Source: Thermoanaerobacter sp049701115 (GTDB taxonomy: Bacteria; Bacillota; Thermoanaerobacteria; Thermoanaerobacterales; Thermoanaerobacteraceae). Taken from it: a stretch of 15,902 nt of DNA. The notes below the pieces were generated by a model. The model was not told where the DNA came from, did not search any database, and worked only from the letters and a program-made list of their open reading frames with translations. A program made the position numbers and the translations under genes. Each line of letters begins with the position of its first letter. The first letter of the stretch is position 1. Below are positions 5,515 through 13,481 of the stretch, piece after piece. Where the stretch lies: positions 1-15,902 of the forward strand of contig NZ_JBNATX010000039.1 of NCBI RefSeq assembly GCF_049701115.1, given 5' to 3'.

Positions 5515-7515
5515 TCATTTTTTAAGGTACTTATTAAACCAATCCGTCATCTCTTTAAGCCTTCTTATCCTGTGCTTTGGTTTTCCGCTCCTTGAAAGGT
5601 CGTGGTTTTCACCATGACAGATCACCAACCTTGACTCCACTCCAAAGTATTTAAGAGCCGTGAACATTTGAAGAGCTTCAGCAAGCCAGCACCTAAAATC
5701 CTCATCAGAATGCAGGAACAATGTCGGAGTCTTCACTTTATCAGCATATTTAAGCGGAGAATTGTCCCAGTATTTCCCAAAGTTGTCCCAGGGAGTACCG
5801 CCCACCTGGTCTGGCACAAAGTAATAACCTATATCTGTAGTTCCAAACTCTGTAAACCAGTTTGATATGCTCCTTTGAGATACTGCTGCCTTAAACCTAT
5901 CTGTATGCCCTATTATCCAGTTTGTCATAAATCCTCCATAAGAACCGCCTGTAACGCCAACTCTTTCAGAGTCAATGTCTTTGTAATTTTCAAGCACATA
6001 ATCTGTAAATTTCATAATATCTTCATAATCAATTGTACCATATTTCCCTCTTATATCAGCAAATTCGTTTCCTCTGCCATCGCTTCCTACCGGATTGCAG
6101 AAAAATACAAAATACCCTTCTGAAGCCCAGTACTGCATTTCATGGAAGTACACATCCCCATATACTGTTTTAGGACCACCATGTATATCTAATATTGCAG
6201 GATACTTCTTGCCTTCTTCATAGTCTACAGGCTTTATAACCCAGCCATCTATAAAATGCCCTGGCCTCGTCTCTACCTCTACTCTTTCAGGCTTTGAAAG
6301 TTTCTTTTCCTTCTGCACCCACTCATTAAAATCAGTAATCTGTATCTCTTTTCTGTCTTTGTATTCATAAAGCTCTTGTAGCTTTAATCCTCTAAAGCCG
6401 ATAAAAAGAATATTATCGCCATGTACATCAAACATATCCACAGATCCATCTTTATCTATAACTTTTTCTATTTTCCCTTCTAAATTTATCCTGTTAAGAT
6501 AAGCATTGTACCTCTCTGTAGATATGAAGTACAAATAATCTCCTTCTGCTTTAAAACTAAAACCTGAACCGTATCTCACATCTGAATTTACAGAATTCCC
6601 TAAACTCATGTCAAGGTTAGGAGTTATGCACCTTCTTTCACCTGATTCCTCTTCCAAAACGTAGAATTTGCTGTTTTCATTTATACCGTATTTTTTCATA
6701 TCTGTTCCAGCGCATATTATCTTATCTCCTAAAAAATCCACATACCTATAGGAAAAATCTGAATCCTTATTCACTTTCTTAAGTTCTCCAACCTTTAAAT
6801 TGTATATATAAACATCACTTATCAAAGGCATTTTGTCCTTATAACTTTTCCCTATAAACACAACTTTTGTCTTATCTTTGTTGAGCTTTAAAGAATACAC
6901 ATCAGTGTATTCATCTGTTATAGGCTGCAATTTATTATCACTTAATTTATAAACATAGAGCCTTCCCCTGTCTTTATTGATGACTCCTTCGCCATTCGCC
7001 CAAAAAGGAATCTCATCAAATACTTCGTAATCTTTCTCCTCTTTTCTCCTTTCAAGCTCTTTTTTCTTCTCCTCCTCACTCAAACCCTCCAAATCCTTTT
7101 TATTCACATTATAAAGTGCAATCAAGAGAAAAGTATCGCCATCAACAGGCAAAATCTCTGTAACCTTTTTAGGTATCACAAAAGCCTCAACAGCTTCTCC
7201 TCCGTGTATGTTAATTTTGTAGTACTTTGTAAATTCCTCTCCACTTTCTGCCTTTTCTTTGTCCTTTGGATTTCTGCTACCTGCAAAAAGTATGTAATCA
7301 TCGTCAAGCCATACAAATCCTCTCTCCTCATTAAAGGAAGTCAGCTGAAAATATTTTTTAGTCTTTGTATCCAAAACCCATATGTTAGACAAATACTTAT
7401 TCTCCTCAACGTCCATTCTATGTACCACAAATGCCGCGTGACTACCACTTGGAGAAAATTTTAATCCTGATAAAAATTTGAACTTTGTAAAATCTTCCAG
7501 CTGCATCTTCTCCAT
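5515..7515 (-). CDS. S9 family (prolyl oligopeptidase-type) serine peptidase
   Basis: A cytosolic serine peptidase of 666 residues, most like the acylaminoacyl-peptidase/S9C branch, which trims short peptides or blocked N-terminal residues. The N-terminal 400 residues or so form beta-propeller blades (for example SPSGSHAAFV at 21-30, repeated VY and LYVY strands), with a charged lysine/glutamate insert at about 139-165. The C-terminal alpha/beta-hydrolase domain has the oxyanion-side motif DIHGGP at 443-448, the nucleophile S525 in GGSYGGF, acid D606 in LHSDEDFR and H638 in HGENHDL, so the triad is intact. No signal peptide or membrane span. The start has AGGGGG upstream; M4 is a possible alternative. 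It lies 60 bases after the response regulator with its own candidate promoter, so it is probably not part of the sugar circuit. Confidence 0.92.
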   Translation of the reverse strand: MEKMQLEDFTKFKFLSGLKFSPSGSHAAFVVHRMDVEENKYLSNIWVLDTKTKKYFQLTSFNEERGFVWLDDDYILFAGSRNPKDKEKAESGEEFTKYYKINIHGGEAVEAFVIPKKVTEILPVDGDTFLLIALYNVNKKDLEGLSEEEKKKELERRKEEKDYEVFDEIPFWANGEGVINKDRGRLYVYKLSDNKLQPITDEYTDVYSLKLNKDKTKVVFIGKSYKDKMPLISDVYIYNLKVGELKKVNKDSDFSYRYVDFLGDKIICAGTDMKKYGINENSKFYVLEEESGERRCITPNLDMSLGNSVNSDVRYGSGFSFKAEGDYLYFISTERYNAYLNRINLEGKIEKVIDKDGSVDMFDVHGDNILFIGFRGLKLQELYEYKDRKEIQITDFNEWVQKEKKLSKPERVEVETRPGHFIDGWVIKPVDYEEGKKYPAILDIHGGPKTVYGDVYFHEMQYWASEGYFVFFCNPVGSDGRGNEFADIRGKYGTIDYEDIMKFTDYVLENYKDIDSERVGVTGGSYGGFMTNWIIGHTDRFKAAVSQRSISNWFTEFGTTDIGYYFVPDQVGGTPWDNFGKYWDNSPLKYADKVKTPTLFLHSDEDFRCWLAEALQMFTALKYFGVESRLVICHGENHDLSRSGKPKHRIRRLKEMTDWFNKYLKK

Positions 7516-7549
7516 TAAAAACGCCCCCTAATAAAATGTTTTCAAAAAT

Positions 7550-7558
7550 ATTATAACA
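7550..7558 (-). promoter_or_regulatory. Extended -10 promoter of the peptidase gene
   Basis: On the minus strand TGTTATAAT (7558-7550) is a perfect extended -10 (TGnTATAAT). No good -35 box is visible, which extended -10 promoters can lack. The transcript would start near 7543 with a leader of about 28 bases containing the ribosome site. Confidence 0.6.
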
Positions 7559-7575
7559 TATGACAGGAAAAAATC

Positions 7576-9141
7576 CTAAAGGCTGTCCCTGTATTGAGAA
7601 GGGGTAAGACCTGTGTATTTTTTGAATATCTGTGAAAAATATTTTTCATCGCTAAATCCTACCATGCTCGCAACTTGGTACGTCTTAAGATTCCTATTAG
7701 AGAGAAGTTCCTTAGCCTTTTCCACTCGAACTTTATGCAGATAATTTACAAAATTTATATTCATCTCTTTTTTAAATAGAATACTAAGATATGCAGGAGT
7801 CACGTATACTTCTTTTGCAACAGATTCTAAACTTATCTCTTTATTGTAATTTTTATGTATGTACTCTATAGCGTCTTTGATTATAGGACTTTTATCCTCT
7901 TTTTCCCCTACTCTTTCCGCAATTTTATAAATCATGGAAAGAAGATGAGATTTTATAGTCTCTTTTTTGTCGGCCTTTAAAATGCCTTCAAAAGCCTTAT
8001 CTGCTGAAATATCTCCAACATTTACATTTTTCTCATAACAGCTTTTTATTAAATTCCCCAATAGTACCAATACGGATGTTTTAACAAACCACTGAGAAGC
8101 CCCTGTTTGGTAAAGAGCATTTAAAAAGTTTTCTATTTTTTTATTTAACTCCTCTTTTTTACCTAAAAATACACTGTTTATTATTTCTCTTTCTTCCTCG
8201 AAAGGATAATAATAGATATTATCTTTATAAGGATATATTTCTTCATAAAAAACTGCATCAAATTCTTCCGCAAAAAACTTGAGTTCAAGAGCTTCTTTAG
8301 CTTGGTAATAGGAGTACTTTATTCTATCTAATCCTTCCACCCATTTACCTACGCCAAAGTATGCAAAAACTTTTAGAACATGCTGCATCTCTTGCTTTAC
8401 ATCTTTTAAGAAATTTTCAATGGTATCTTTCTTTAGCTCCTCTTCAGAATTTATCAATATCGCAATTTCTTCCCTGTCTCTTATCACCTCAATCCTCATT
8501 TCCCCAGCCCTTTTCCTTATTACATCGGCACAGGCAAGCTTATAGGCTTCTAACTCACTTTCATTTTGAGCTTCTGTCTCAATCTTCATCAAAACAATAC
8601 AGTATTTTTGATAAGGGAAATCCACATTATACCTCGCAAAATCTTCTTTTACGTCTACATAGGTCCTTATCCCGTATAATACCTCACTCAATAGCCTCTC
8701 TTTAATCACAGGAAGAGTCTTATAATAATACTCCAAAAACTCCTTTAGTGTGTTTTCTCTTTCCCTCTCTTTCTCCAACTCTTGTCTTGCCTTCAGCACC
8801 TCTTTCAAAATTTCTTCAGGCCTGCAAGGTTTCAAAAGATAGCCAAAACTTTTAAGCTCTATAGCTTTCTTCGCAAAATAAAAATCATCATATCCACTCA
8901 AAATTATACTTTTAAACCTCAATCCCTCTCTTTGAGCTTTTTCAATTACTTCAAGACCATCTAATTTAGGCATTCGTATATCTATTATTAAAATATCAGG
9001 CTTTAAATTTTTTATACTGTTTAAAGCCTCTTCTCCATCCATGGCATACCCTACAAGTTCAATCCCATTTCCTTCCCAATCAATAAGTGTCGAAATCCCT
9101 TCCACAACTTCCATTTCATCATCAGCTACAAAGAGCCTCAT
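7576..9141 (-). CDS. YesN-type AraC-family response regulator
   Basis: A two-component regulator of 521 residues. The N-terminal receiver domain (1-120) has the acidic pocket D7/D8, phosphoacceptor D54 (IIDIRMP), S82 and K104 (YLLKP), all intact. A central region of about 290 residues (130-415), with coiled-coil-like charged helices, is the linker usual in the long YesN class. The C-terminal AraC/XylS domain (about 418-521) carries two helix-turn-helix units and ends in the family signature with FSDEKYFSQIFKKYTGLTP. It should bind DNA direct repeats and activate transcription when phosphorylated. The ATG is preceded by AAGGAG, which overlaps the stop of the kinase gene 11 bases upstream, so the two are translationally coupled. 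Probable target: the divergent sugar operon. Confidence 0.93.
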   Translation of the reverse strand: MRLFVADDEMEVVEGISTLIDWEGNGIELVGYAMDGEEALNSIKNLKPDILIIDIRMPKLDGLEVIEKAQREGLRFKSIILSGYDDFYFAKKAIELKSFGYLLKPCRPEEILKEVLKARQELEKERERENTLKEFLEYYYKTLPVIKERLLSEVLYGIRTYVDVKEDFARYNVDFPYQKYCIVLMKIETEAQNESELEAYKLACADVIRKRAGEMRIEVIRDREEIAILINSEEELKKDTIENFLKDVKQEMQHVLKVFAYFGVGKWVEGLDRIKYSYYQAKEALELKFFAEEFDAVFYEEIYPYKDNIYYYPFEEEREIINSVFLGKKEELNKKIENFLNALYQTGASQWFVKTSVLVLLGNLIKSCYEKNVNVGDISADKAFEGILKADKKETIKSHLLSMIYKIAERVGEKEDKSPIIKDAIEYIHKNYNKEISLESVAKEVYVTPAYLSILFKKEMNINFVNYLHKVRVEKAKELLSNRNLKTYQVASMVGFSDEKYFSQIFKKYTGLTPSQYRDSL

Positions 9142-9152
9142 ACAATCACTCC

Positions 9153-10934
9153 TTAAGATATACTCTCTGGCAGTATAAGTAAAACAGTTGTCCCTTCCTT
9201 TTCTTTACTATCTATCTTGAGCACATACCTATCACCATAATAAAGTTTTAATCTCTCATTTACATTTCTTATGGCATATCCCACCTTTTCTTTGATATTG
9301 TCCGAATTTATGAGTTTTTTCAGCTTTTCTAAAGTTTCTTCTGACATGCCGGGCCCATTGTCTTTAATGATAAATTTCAAATTTTCTCCTTCTTTTTCAC
9401 CTATGACTTCCAGAAAACTTTCCTTTGAATTATTTTCTAACCCGTGCACAATTGCATTCTCTACAAAAGGCTGAAGTATGAGCTTTGGAATATAATAATC
9501 CAAAATTTCATCAGAAATACTTACACAGTATCTAAATTTGTTCTTATACCTTTGGCTTTGTAAAAACAGATACCTTTCTATGAGTTCCTTTTCCCCCCTT
9601 ACCTGTATGAACTCTTCCCCCCTATTTAGAGTCAGTCTGAAAAGCCGAGAAAGAGAGTAAATCATCTCACTTAACTCCTTATCTTTTGCCTTCTCGGCTT
9701 TCCAAAAAATCGTATCCAATGTATTATACAAAAAATGGGGGTTTATTTGAGCTTCCAGCGCTTTTAACTCTGCTTCTTTTTTATTAATTTCCAGCTTTAA
9801 AATTTTATTTATAAGTTCGTTTATCCTTTCAACCATCCTGTTGTACTCTCTTATCACAACAGCTATCTCGTCTTTCGAGTGATACTCAAACTCCACTTTT
9901 TCTTCCAAATTCCCCTGTCGCACTTTTTTCATGGAATTAGCCAATTTCTCCAAAGGACGAGTTAAAACCTTCGAAAAGTACATGGAAACCAAAAAAGCAA
10001 AAATCAAACAAAATGCCAGTATCCGAAGATAAAATCTGATAAAAGAAATCCTTATAGAATTAATGGCATTTTTTAAAGAGACGACACTTACAAGCCTCCA
10101 ATCAGAAGTAGGTATTAGACTTGATGTCACAAGAAGCTTAGATGAATTTATATTTATCACTACATTTTGTTTGTCTTTAAGGTATTTTGTGAGTATATCA
10201 TGAGCCGATTTCGGCGTAAATCCCGAAAAAGTGCTCTTAAAAGATATTATATTTCCATTTCTGTCAGCTATGAAAAAGGCAGACTCTTTTTCTTTTAAGT
10301 TTTCAGAATAAACCTTTTCAATTGTAGGTATGTTTATACATATTACCAATAAGCCCTCTGGCCTGTATGTATTAAAATCTAAAAGCACCCTTGCCATCGC
10401 GATTTTAGGGTAATTATTCTTGAGTATCAAATCAAAAGGCAAATTTTCTAAACTTACCCATATGGGAGCACCCTTTCTATCTAAAACTTCTCTGTAAAAG
10501 CTGGTTCTTTTAATGAGTTCCAAATCCATTATCAATGTACTACTGTCATTAGAGAAGTAATACTTATCCCCCTGAAAAGAATATAAAGCTATAAAGCTTA
10601 TATAATCCTTTGAAGCAAGAAGACTTGCTAAAGGTCCAAGAGAATACTTTGTAAAATCCGAGTGAGGACTTATAAAATTCTGAATACGCTGATCTAAAAC
10701 AAGGAAAGAAGAAAGTTCATTAACATCCCTTTGCAAAAAATCAATACTTGCAGCAATCCTTTTTGTATCCCTTAAAAGAGAATTCCCCACCTCTTCTTTA
10801 AGTTGATTTATTGATATAGTGTACGAAAAGAGCACGATTAGCAAAGACGTAATAACCACTACACCATAAAACAATATTAAAATCTTGTGCCTTATATTAA
10901 GCCCCATGAACCAGCTCTTGAGCTTTAAAATCAT
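9153..10934 (-). CDS. YesM-type sensor histidine kinase
   Basis: A membrane sensor of 593 residues. TM1 is at about 17-39 and TM2 at about 299-320; the roughly 260 residues between them form an extracytoplasmic Cache-type sensing domain. A HAMP linker follows (about 321-373), then the His_kinase domain with phospho-accepting H400 in EAQINPHFLYNTL. The ATPase domain has the N box VENAIVHGLENN (491-502, N493) and G1 box DNGPGM (525-530); the G2 region reads VGYAIRNVNERL. It should sense an external signal, probably a sugar or a liganded binding protein, and phosphorylate the adjacent regulator. ATG start with AAAGGAT upstream. First gene of the regulator pair, transcribed divergently from the binding-protein gene, with about 208 bases between the starts. 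Confidence 0.93.
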   Translation of the reverse strand: MILKLKSWFMGLNIRHKILILFYGVVVITSLLIVLFSYTISINQLKEEVGNSLLRDTKRIAASIDFLQRDVNELSSFLVLDQRIQNFISPHSDFTKYSLGPLASLLASKDYISFIALYSFQGDKYYFSNDSSTLIMDLELIKRTSFYREVLDRKGAPIWVSLENLPFDLILKNNYPKIAMARVLLDFNTYRPEGLLVICINIPTIEKVYSENLKEKESAFFIADRNGNIISFKSTFSGFTPKSAHDILTKYLKDKQNVVININSSKLLVTSSLIPTSDWRLVSVVSLKNAINSIRISFIRFYLRILAFCLIFAFLVSMYFSKVLTRPLEKLANSMKKVRQGNLEEKVEFEYHSKDEIAVVIREYNRMVERINELINKILKLEINKKEAELKALEAQINPHFLYNTLDTIFWKAEKAKDKELSEMIYSLSRLFRLTLNRGEEFIQVRGEKELIERYLFLQSQRYKNKFRYCVSISDEILDYYIPKLILQPFVENAIVHGLENNSKESFLEVIGEKEGENLKFIIKDNGPGMSEETLEKLKKLINSDNIKEKVGYAIRNVNERLKLYYGDRYVLKIDSKEKEGTTVLLILPESIS

Positions 10935-10970
10935 ACTCAGTTACATCCTTTCAAAATCTTCTGTAAATTA

Positions 10971-11000
10971 ATTATATAACTAAAAGCTTTTCAACTTCAA
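10971..11000 (-). promoter_or_regulatory. Candidate promoter of the kinase-regulator pair
   Basis: On the minus strand TTGAAG (11000-10995) and a perfect TATAAT (10976-10971) are 18 bp apart, giving a transcript start near 10964 and a 30-base leader. It lies just beyond the direct repeats at 11012-11046. Confidence 0.5.
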
Positions 11001-11011
11001 CTTCCTTAGAA

Positions 11012-11046
11012 AAACATAAAAATCTCAAACCAAATATAAAAATCTT
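11012..11046 (+). promoter_or_regulatory. Direct repeats, probable operator of the YesN-type regulator
   Basis: Two 15-bp copies of AAAyATAAAAATCTy start at 11012 and 11032, 13 of 15 bases identical and the other two both pyrimidines. The 20-bp offset is close to two helical turns. The second copy ends four bases before the -35 box of the binding-protein promoter. AraC-family activators typically bind such direct repeats next to the -35. A weaker third copy, ACAAAAATCC, lies at 11061-11070 inside the promoter spacer. The regulator is inferred, not shown. Confidence 0.55.
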
Positions 11047-11050
11047 CTAC

Positions 11051-11079
11051 TTAAACATTTACAAAAATCCTGATATAAT
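11051..11079 (+). promoter_or_regulatory. Promoter of the sugar uptake operon
   Basis: TTAAAC (11051-11056), a 17-bp spacer, and a perfect extended -10, TGATATAAT (11071-11079). The transcript should start near 11086, leaving about 56 bases before the ATG at 11143. An upstream in-frame ATG at 11092 would lie only about six bases into the message with no ribosome site, which argues against using it as the start. Confidence 0.75.
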
Positions 11080-11142
11080 GAAAACAAATCTATGGAAAAC
11101 TGGGGCGCCTCAGTAAAACTTAAAAAGAGGGGAAAATTTTTG

Positions 11143-12498
11143 ATGTCAAGAAAAGCTTTTAAGCTGTTGACTGCCTTTCTAGTCATATTCGCTCTGATTA
11201 TAGGGGCCGTCGGGTGCAGCCAACCTTCCAAAACACCTTCTAGTGAAGCTACCAATGCTCAACAGGAACCAAAACAGCAGGAACAGGCAATAAAAATTAA
11301 GTTTCTTTCAAATCTTCCTGATAGAACTTCAGGCCAAGGAAAATTAGAACAAATGTTGATTGACGAATACATGAAAGAACACCCAAATGTAAAGATTGAG
11401 GTAGAAGCTCTACAGGACGAACCTTATAAACAAAAATTCAAAGTTTATGCCGCTTCCAATGAAATGCCTGACATATTCATGGTGTGGGGACAGCCTTCTT
11501 TCTTCCTTCCTGTCATGAAAGCAGGTTTAGTAGAAGAAATAAAGATGGACCAAATAAAAGACTACGGCTTTAAAACCTCTTCTTTAAAAGACTTCATGTA
11601 TGAAGGAAAACTTTATGGACTACCGAGAAATACTGACTTCATGGTACTTTATTACAACAAAGGATTATTTGAAAAATTCGGCGTAAACGTACCCGATACC
11701 TTCGAAGAATTAATTGGTGCTGCCAAAACATTTCGTAAAAACAATATAGCTCCAATCTCAATAAACGGAAAAGACAAATGGTCATTGGCAATTCTGTATC
11801 AAGATTTGGTATTAAAAGAATCCGGCGATCAGGAATACATCTACAGAGTCCTTTCAGAAAAGAATAACATATCCAAAGACCCTATACTTTTAAAAGCCGC
11901 TAAAGATTTCGTTGAACTCGTAAATGCCGGAGGATTTCAGGACTCTTTTATAGCAGCAGACTATGGAGCAGCAAACAATCTATTCGCACAGGAAAAAGCT
12001 GCGATGTATTACATGGGTTCATGGGAAGTAGGAATGGCCACAAATCCTAATTTTTCTGATTCATTTAAGAAAAACCTAGATGTCACTTATTTCCCTACTA
12101 TATCCGGTGGCAAAGCTAAGAAAACAGATATACTCGCTTGGCATGGCGGCGGCTACGCAGTCTCTTCCAAATCACCTGTAAAAGAAGAAGCAATGAAATT
12201 GCTACTTTTCATGATGCAACCTGATAAGTGGGCTAAAATAGGCTGGCAGGAGGGCCTAGTAGTTCCTGGACAAGATTGGAGTAAATTCATGACTGGAAAT
12301 GAAACAGAGCTTCAGAAAAAACTAACACAAATCTTCTCCAGCGCTACTTCAGTAAGCGGGACAGTGTGGCAGGACTCTTACACACCAAACTTTAAAACAG
12401 AAGCAGAGACTTTAATCCAAATGTTAGCAGCAAAAACCATAACTCCAGAACAATTCCTATCAAAATTGGAAGAGTTAGCAAAAGCAGAAATACAATGA
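11143..12498 (+). CDS. Sugar ABC transporter substrate-binding lipoprotein
   Basis: An extracytoplasmic binding protein of carbohydrate-uptake family 1 (451 residues from this start) that delivers its ligand to the membrane permeases. It has a lysine/arginine n-region, a hydrophobic core and the lipobox AVGC, with C25 as the lipidated cysteine. A serine/threonine/glutamine-rich tether (about 26-53) precedes the folded part starting at IKIKFLSNLP. Motifs typical of the family include MPDIFMVWG and LYGLPRNTDFMVLYYNKGLF. The ATG at 11143 has GAGGGG ten bases upstream and starts a proper signal peptide; a TTG at 11140 is a close alternative. An ATG 51 bases further upstream is in frame but would add a charged, non-signal leader. 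First gene of the operon, separated from the permeases by a stem-loop. Ligand unknown; the GH30 gene downstream suggests a glycoside or beta-oligosaccharide. Confidence 0.92.
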   Translation: MSRKAFKLLTAFLVIFALIIGAVGCSQPSKTPSSEATNAQQEPKQQEQAIKIKFLSNLPDRTSGQGKLEQMLIDEYMKEHPNVKIEVEALQDEPYKQKFKVYAASNEMPDIFMVWGQPSFFLPVMKAGLVEEIKMDQIKDYGFKTSSLKDFMYEGKLYGLPRNTDFMVLYYNKGLFEKFGVNVPDTFEELIGAAKTFRKNNIAPISINGKDKWSLAILYQDLVLKESGDQEYIYRVLSEKNNISKDPILLKAAKDFVELVNAGGFQDSFIAADYGAANNLFAQEKAAMYYMGSWEVGMATNPNFSDSFKKNLDVTYFPTISGGKAKKTDILAWHGGGYAVSSKSPVKEEAMKLLLFMMQPDKWAKIGWQEGLVVPGQDWSKFMTGNETELQKKLTQIFSSATSVSGTVWQDSYTPNFKTEAETLIQMLAAKTITPEQFLSKLEELAKAEIQ

Positions 12499-12506
12499 AA
12501 AATATG

Positions 12507-12535
12507 CCTACTTCCGGGGATTCCCCGGAAGTAGG
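12507..12535 (+). terminator. Intercistronic stem-loop after the binding-protein gene
   Basis: A perfect 13-bp stem (CCTACTTCCGGGG at 12507-12519, its complement at 12523-12535) with a 3-base loop, starting eight bases after the binding-protein stop. No T run follows, so it is unlikely to stop all transcription. Such hairpins in transporter operons commonly protect the upstream message and let the binding protein be made in excess over the permeases. Confidence 0.8.
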
Positions 12536-12559
12536 TAAATTCATCAAAGAGGTGACAAC

Positions 12560-13447
12560 ATGCACAAAGTTTTAACTGATAAAAAAACTATTCTACTTTT
12601 GATTCTACCAGGGCTTTCTATATATACATTTGCGATTTTAGCTCCTATATTTTTAAGCGTTTATATTGGCATGACTGATTGGTCGGGAATAGATAAACCT
12701 GTTTTCATCGGTTTTAAAAATTTTAAAACGATTATTTTGTCTGACATGACTTTTTGGAAGTCTTTATACCATGCTGTGCTCCTAGCGTTATCTTATCTTT
12801 TTATACAGCACCCAATAGCATTAACCTTTGCAATATTGATAGATAAAGTAGGAGGGAGAGCAGAAAAAATATTTCGCACAATCTTTTTCATTCCGGCTAT
12901 AATCCCCATAATTGTAACCTCTCGAATGTGGGTAAGCCTTTATGACCCTCAGTATGGCCTTATTAATAAAGCATTGGAGTTATTTCATCTAGGTTTTTTA
13001 AAACAGCAGTGGTTAGGAGATCCTAAAACTGTTCTTGCTTCAGTCATTGTGATCATGATGTGGCAGGGTTTTGGATGGGCACTTTTGATATATTATGCAG
13101 GCTTAAAAGGCATCCCGGAAGAGCTATATGAAGCAGCAAAAATCGATGGAGCAACAGGTTTTAATATGTACACAAAAATAACCTTACCCCTTTTAAAACC
13201 TGTCATTAAAGTAAACTTTACAATCGCTATAATATATGCCCTAAAACAAATGGAAACAGTTTACCTCACTACTAACGGTGGCCCGGGTGATGCAAGCCAG
13301 TTTATCGCAAATTACCTCTACATAAAGGCTTTTAGCTCCTATCAGTACGGATATGCCAATGCAATTTCTGTATTGTTTGTAATAGTAACTTTGATAATAA
13401 ATGTCTTATTCCTGAAAGTGTTTAGAGCTGAAAACTATGAATACTAA
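12560..13447 (+). CDS. Sugar ABC transporter permease, UgpA/MsmF type
   Basis: A 295-residue inner-membrane permease with about six spans: an N-terminal span at 10-36, then segments near 70-90, 105-125, 155-180, 215-232 and 265-290. The cytoplasmic EAA loop (EELYEAAKIDGATG, about 187-200, continuing to the conserved LP at 209-210) is the docking site for the transport ATPase. It pairs with the next gene product to form the channel. ATG start with AAAGAGGTGA upstream. It follows the stem-loop and lies 31 bases before the second permease's continuous reading frame, or 17 before that gene's likely GTG. Confidence 0.92.
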   Translation: MHKVLTDKKTILLLILPGLSIYTFAILAPIFLSVYIGMTDWSGIDKPVFIGFKNFKTIILSDMTFWKSLYHAVLLALSYLFIQHPIALTFAILIDKVGGRAEKIFRTIFFIPAIIPIIVTSRMWVSLYDPQYGLINKALELFHLGFLKQQWLGDPKTVLASVIVIMMWQGFGWALLIYYAGLKGIPEELYEAAKIDGATGFNMYTKITLPLLKPVIKVNFTIAIIYALKQMETVYLTTNGGPGDASQFIANYLYIKAFSSYQYGYANAISVLFVIVTLIINVLFLKVFRAENYEY

Positions 13448-13451
13448 TTTT

Positions 13452-13481
13452 AGGAGGTAAAAACGTGCAAAAAAATCTTTG
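13452..13481 (+). other. Frame conflict at the start of the second permease gene (A7 run)
   Basis: AGGAGG (13452-13457) lies an ideal seven bases before a GTG at 13465. The GTG frame runs only 12 codons and stops at 13501-13503. The permease frame is one base off, and its only start is a TTG at 13479, 21 bases from the ribosome site. Between them is a run of seven A (13469-13475). One more A, or a -1 slip at A AAA AAT (13470-13476), joins the GTG to the permease and gives the natural-looking N-terminus MQKKSLLFHNRR. Confidence 0.8.

Noticed and set aside
7562..7587. GACAG...CTGTC inverted repeat at the end of the response regulator gene as a terminator
   Set aside because: The arms are only five bases, the loop is long, and the T run lies inside the loop rather than after the stem.
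11092..11142. Upstream ATG adding 17 residues to the binding protein
   Set aside because: It has no ribosome site, lies about six bases from the predicted transcript start, and would bury the lipoprotein signal behind a charged leader.
11025..11255. Minus-strand frame of 76 codons opposite the binding-protein start
   Set aside because: Antisense shadow overlapping the promoter and signal-peptide region, with no ribosome site or recognisable protein features.
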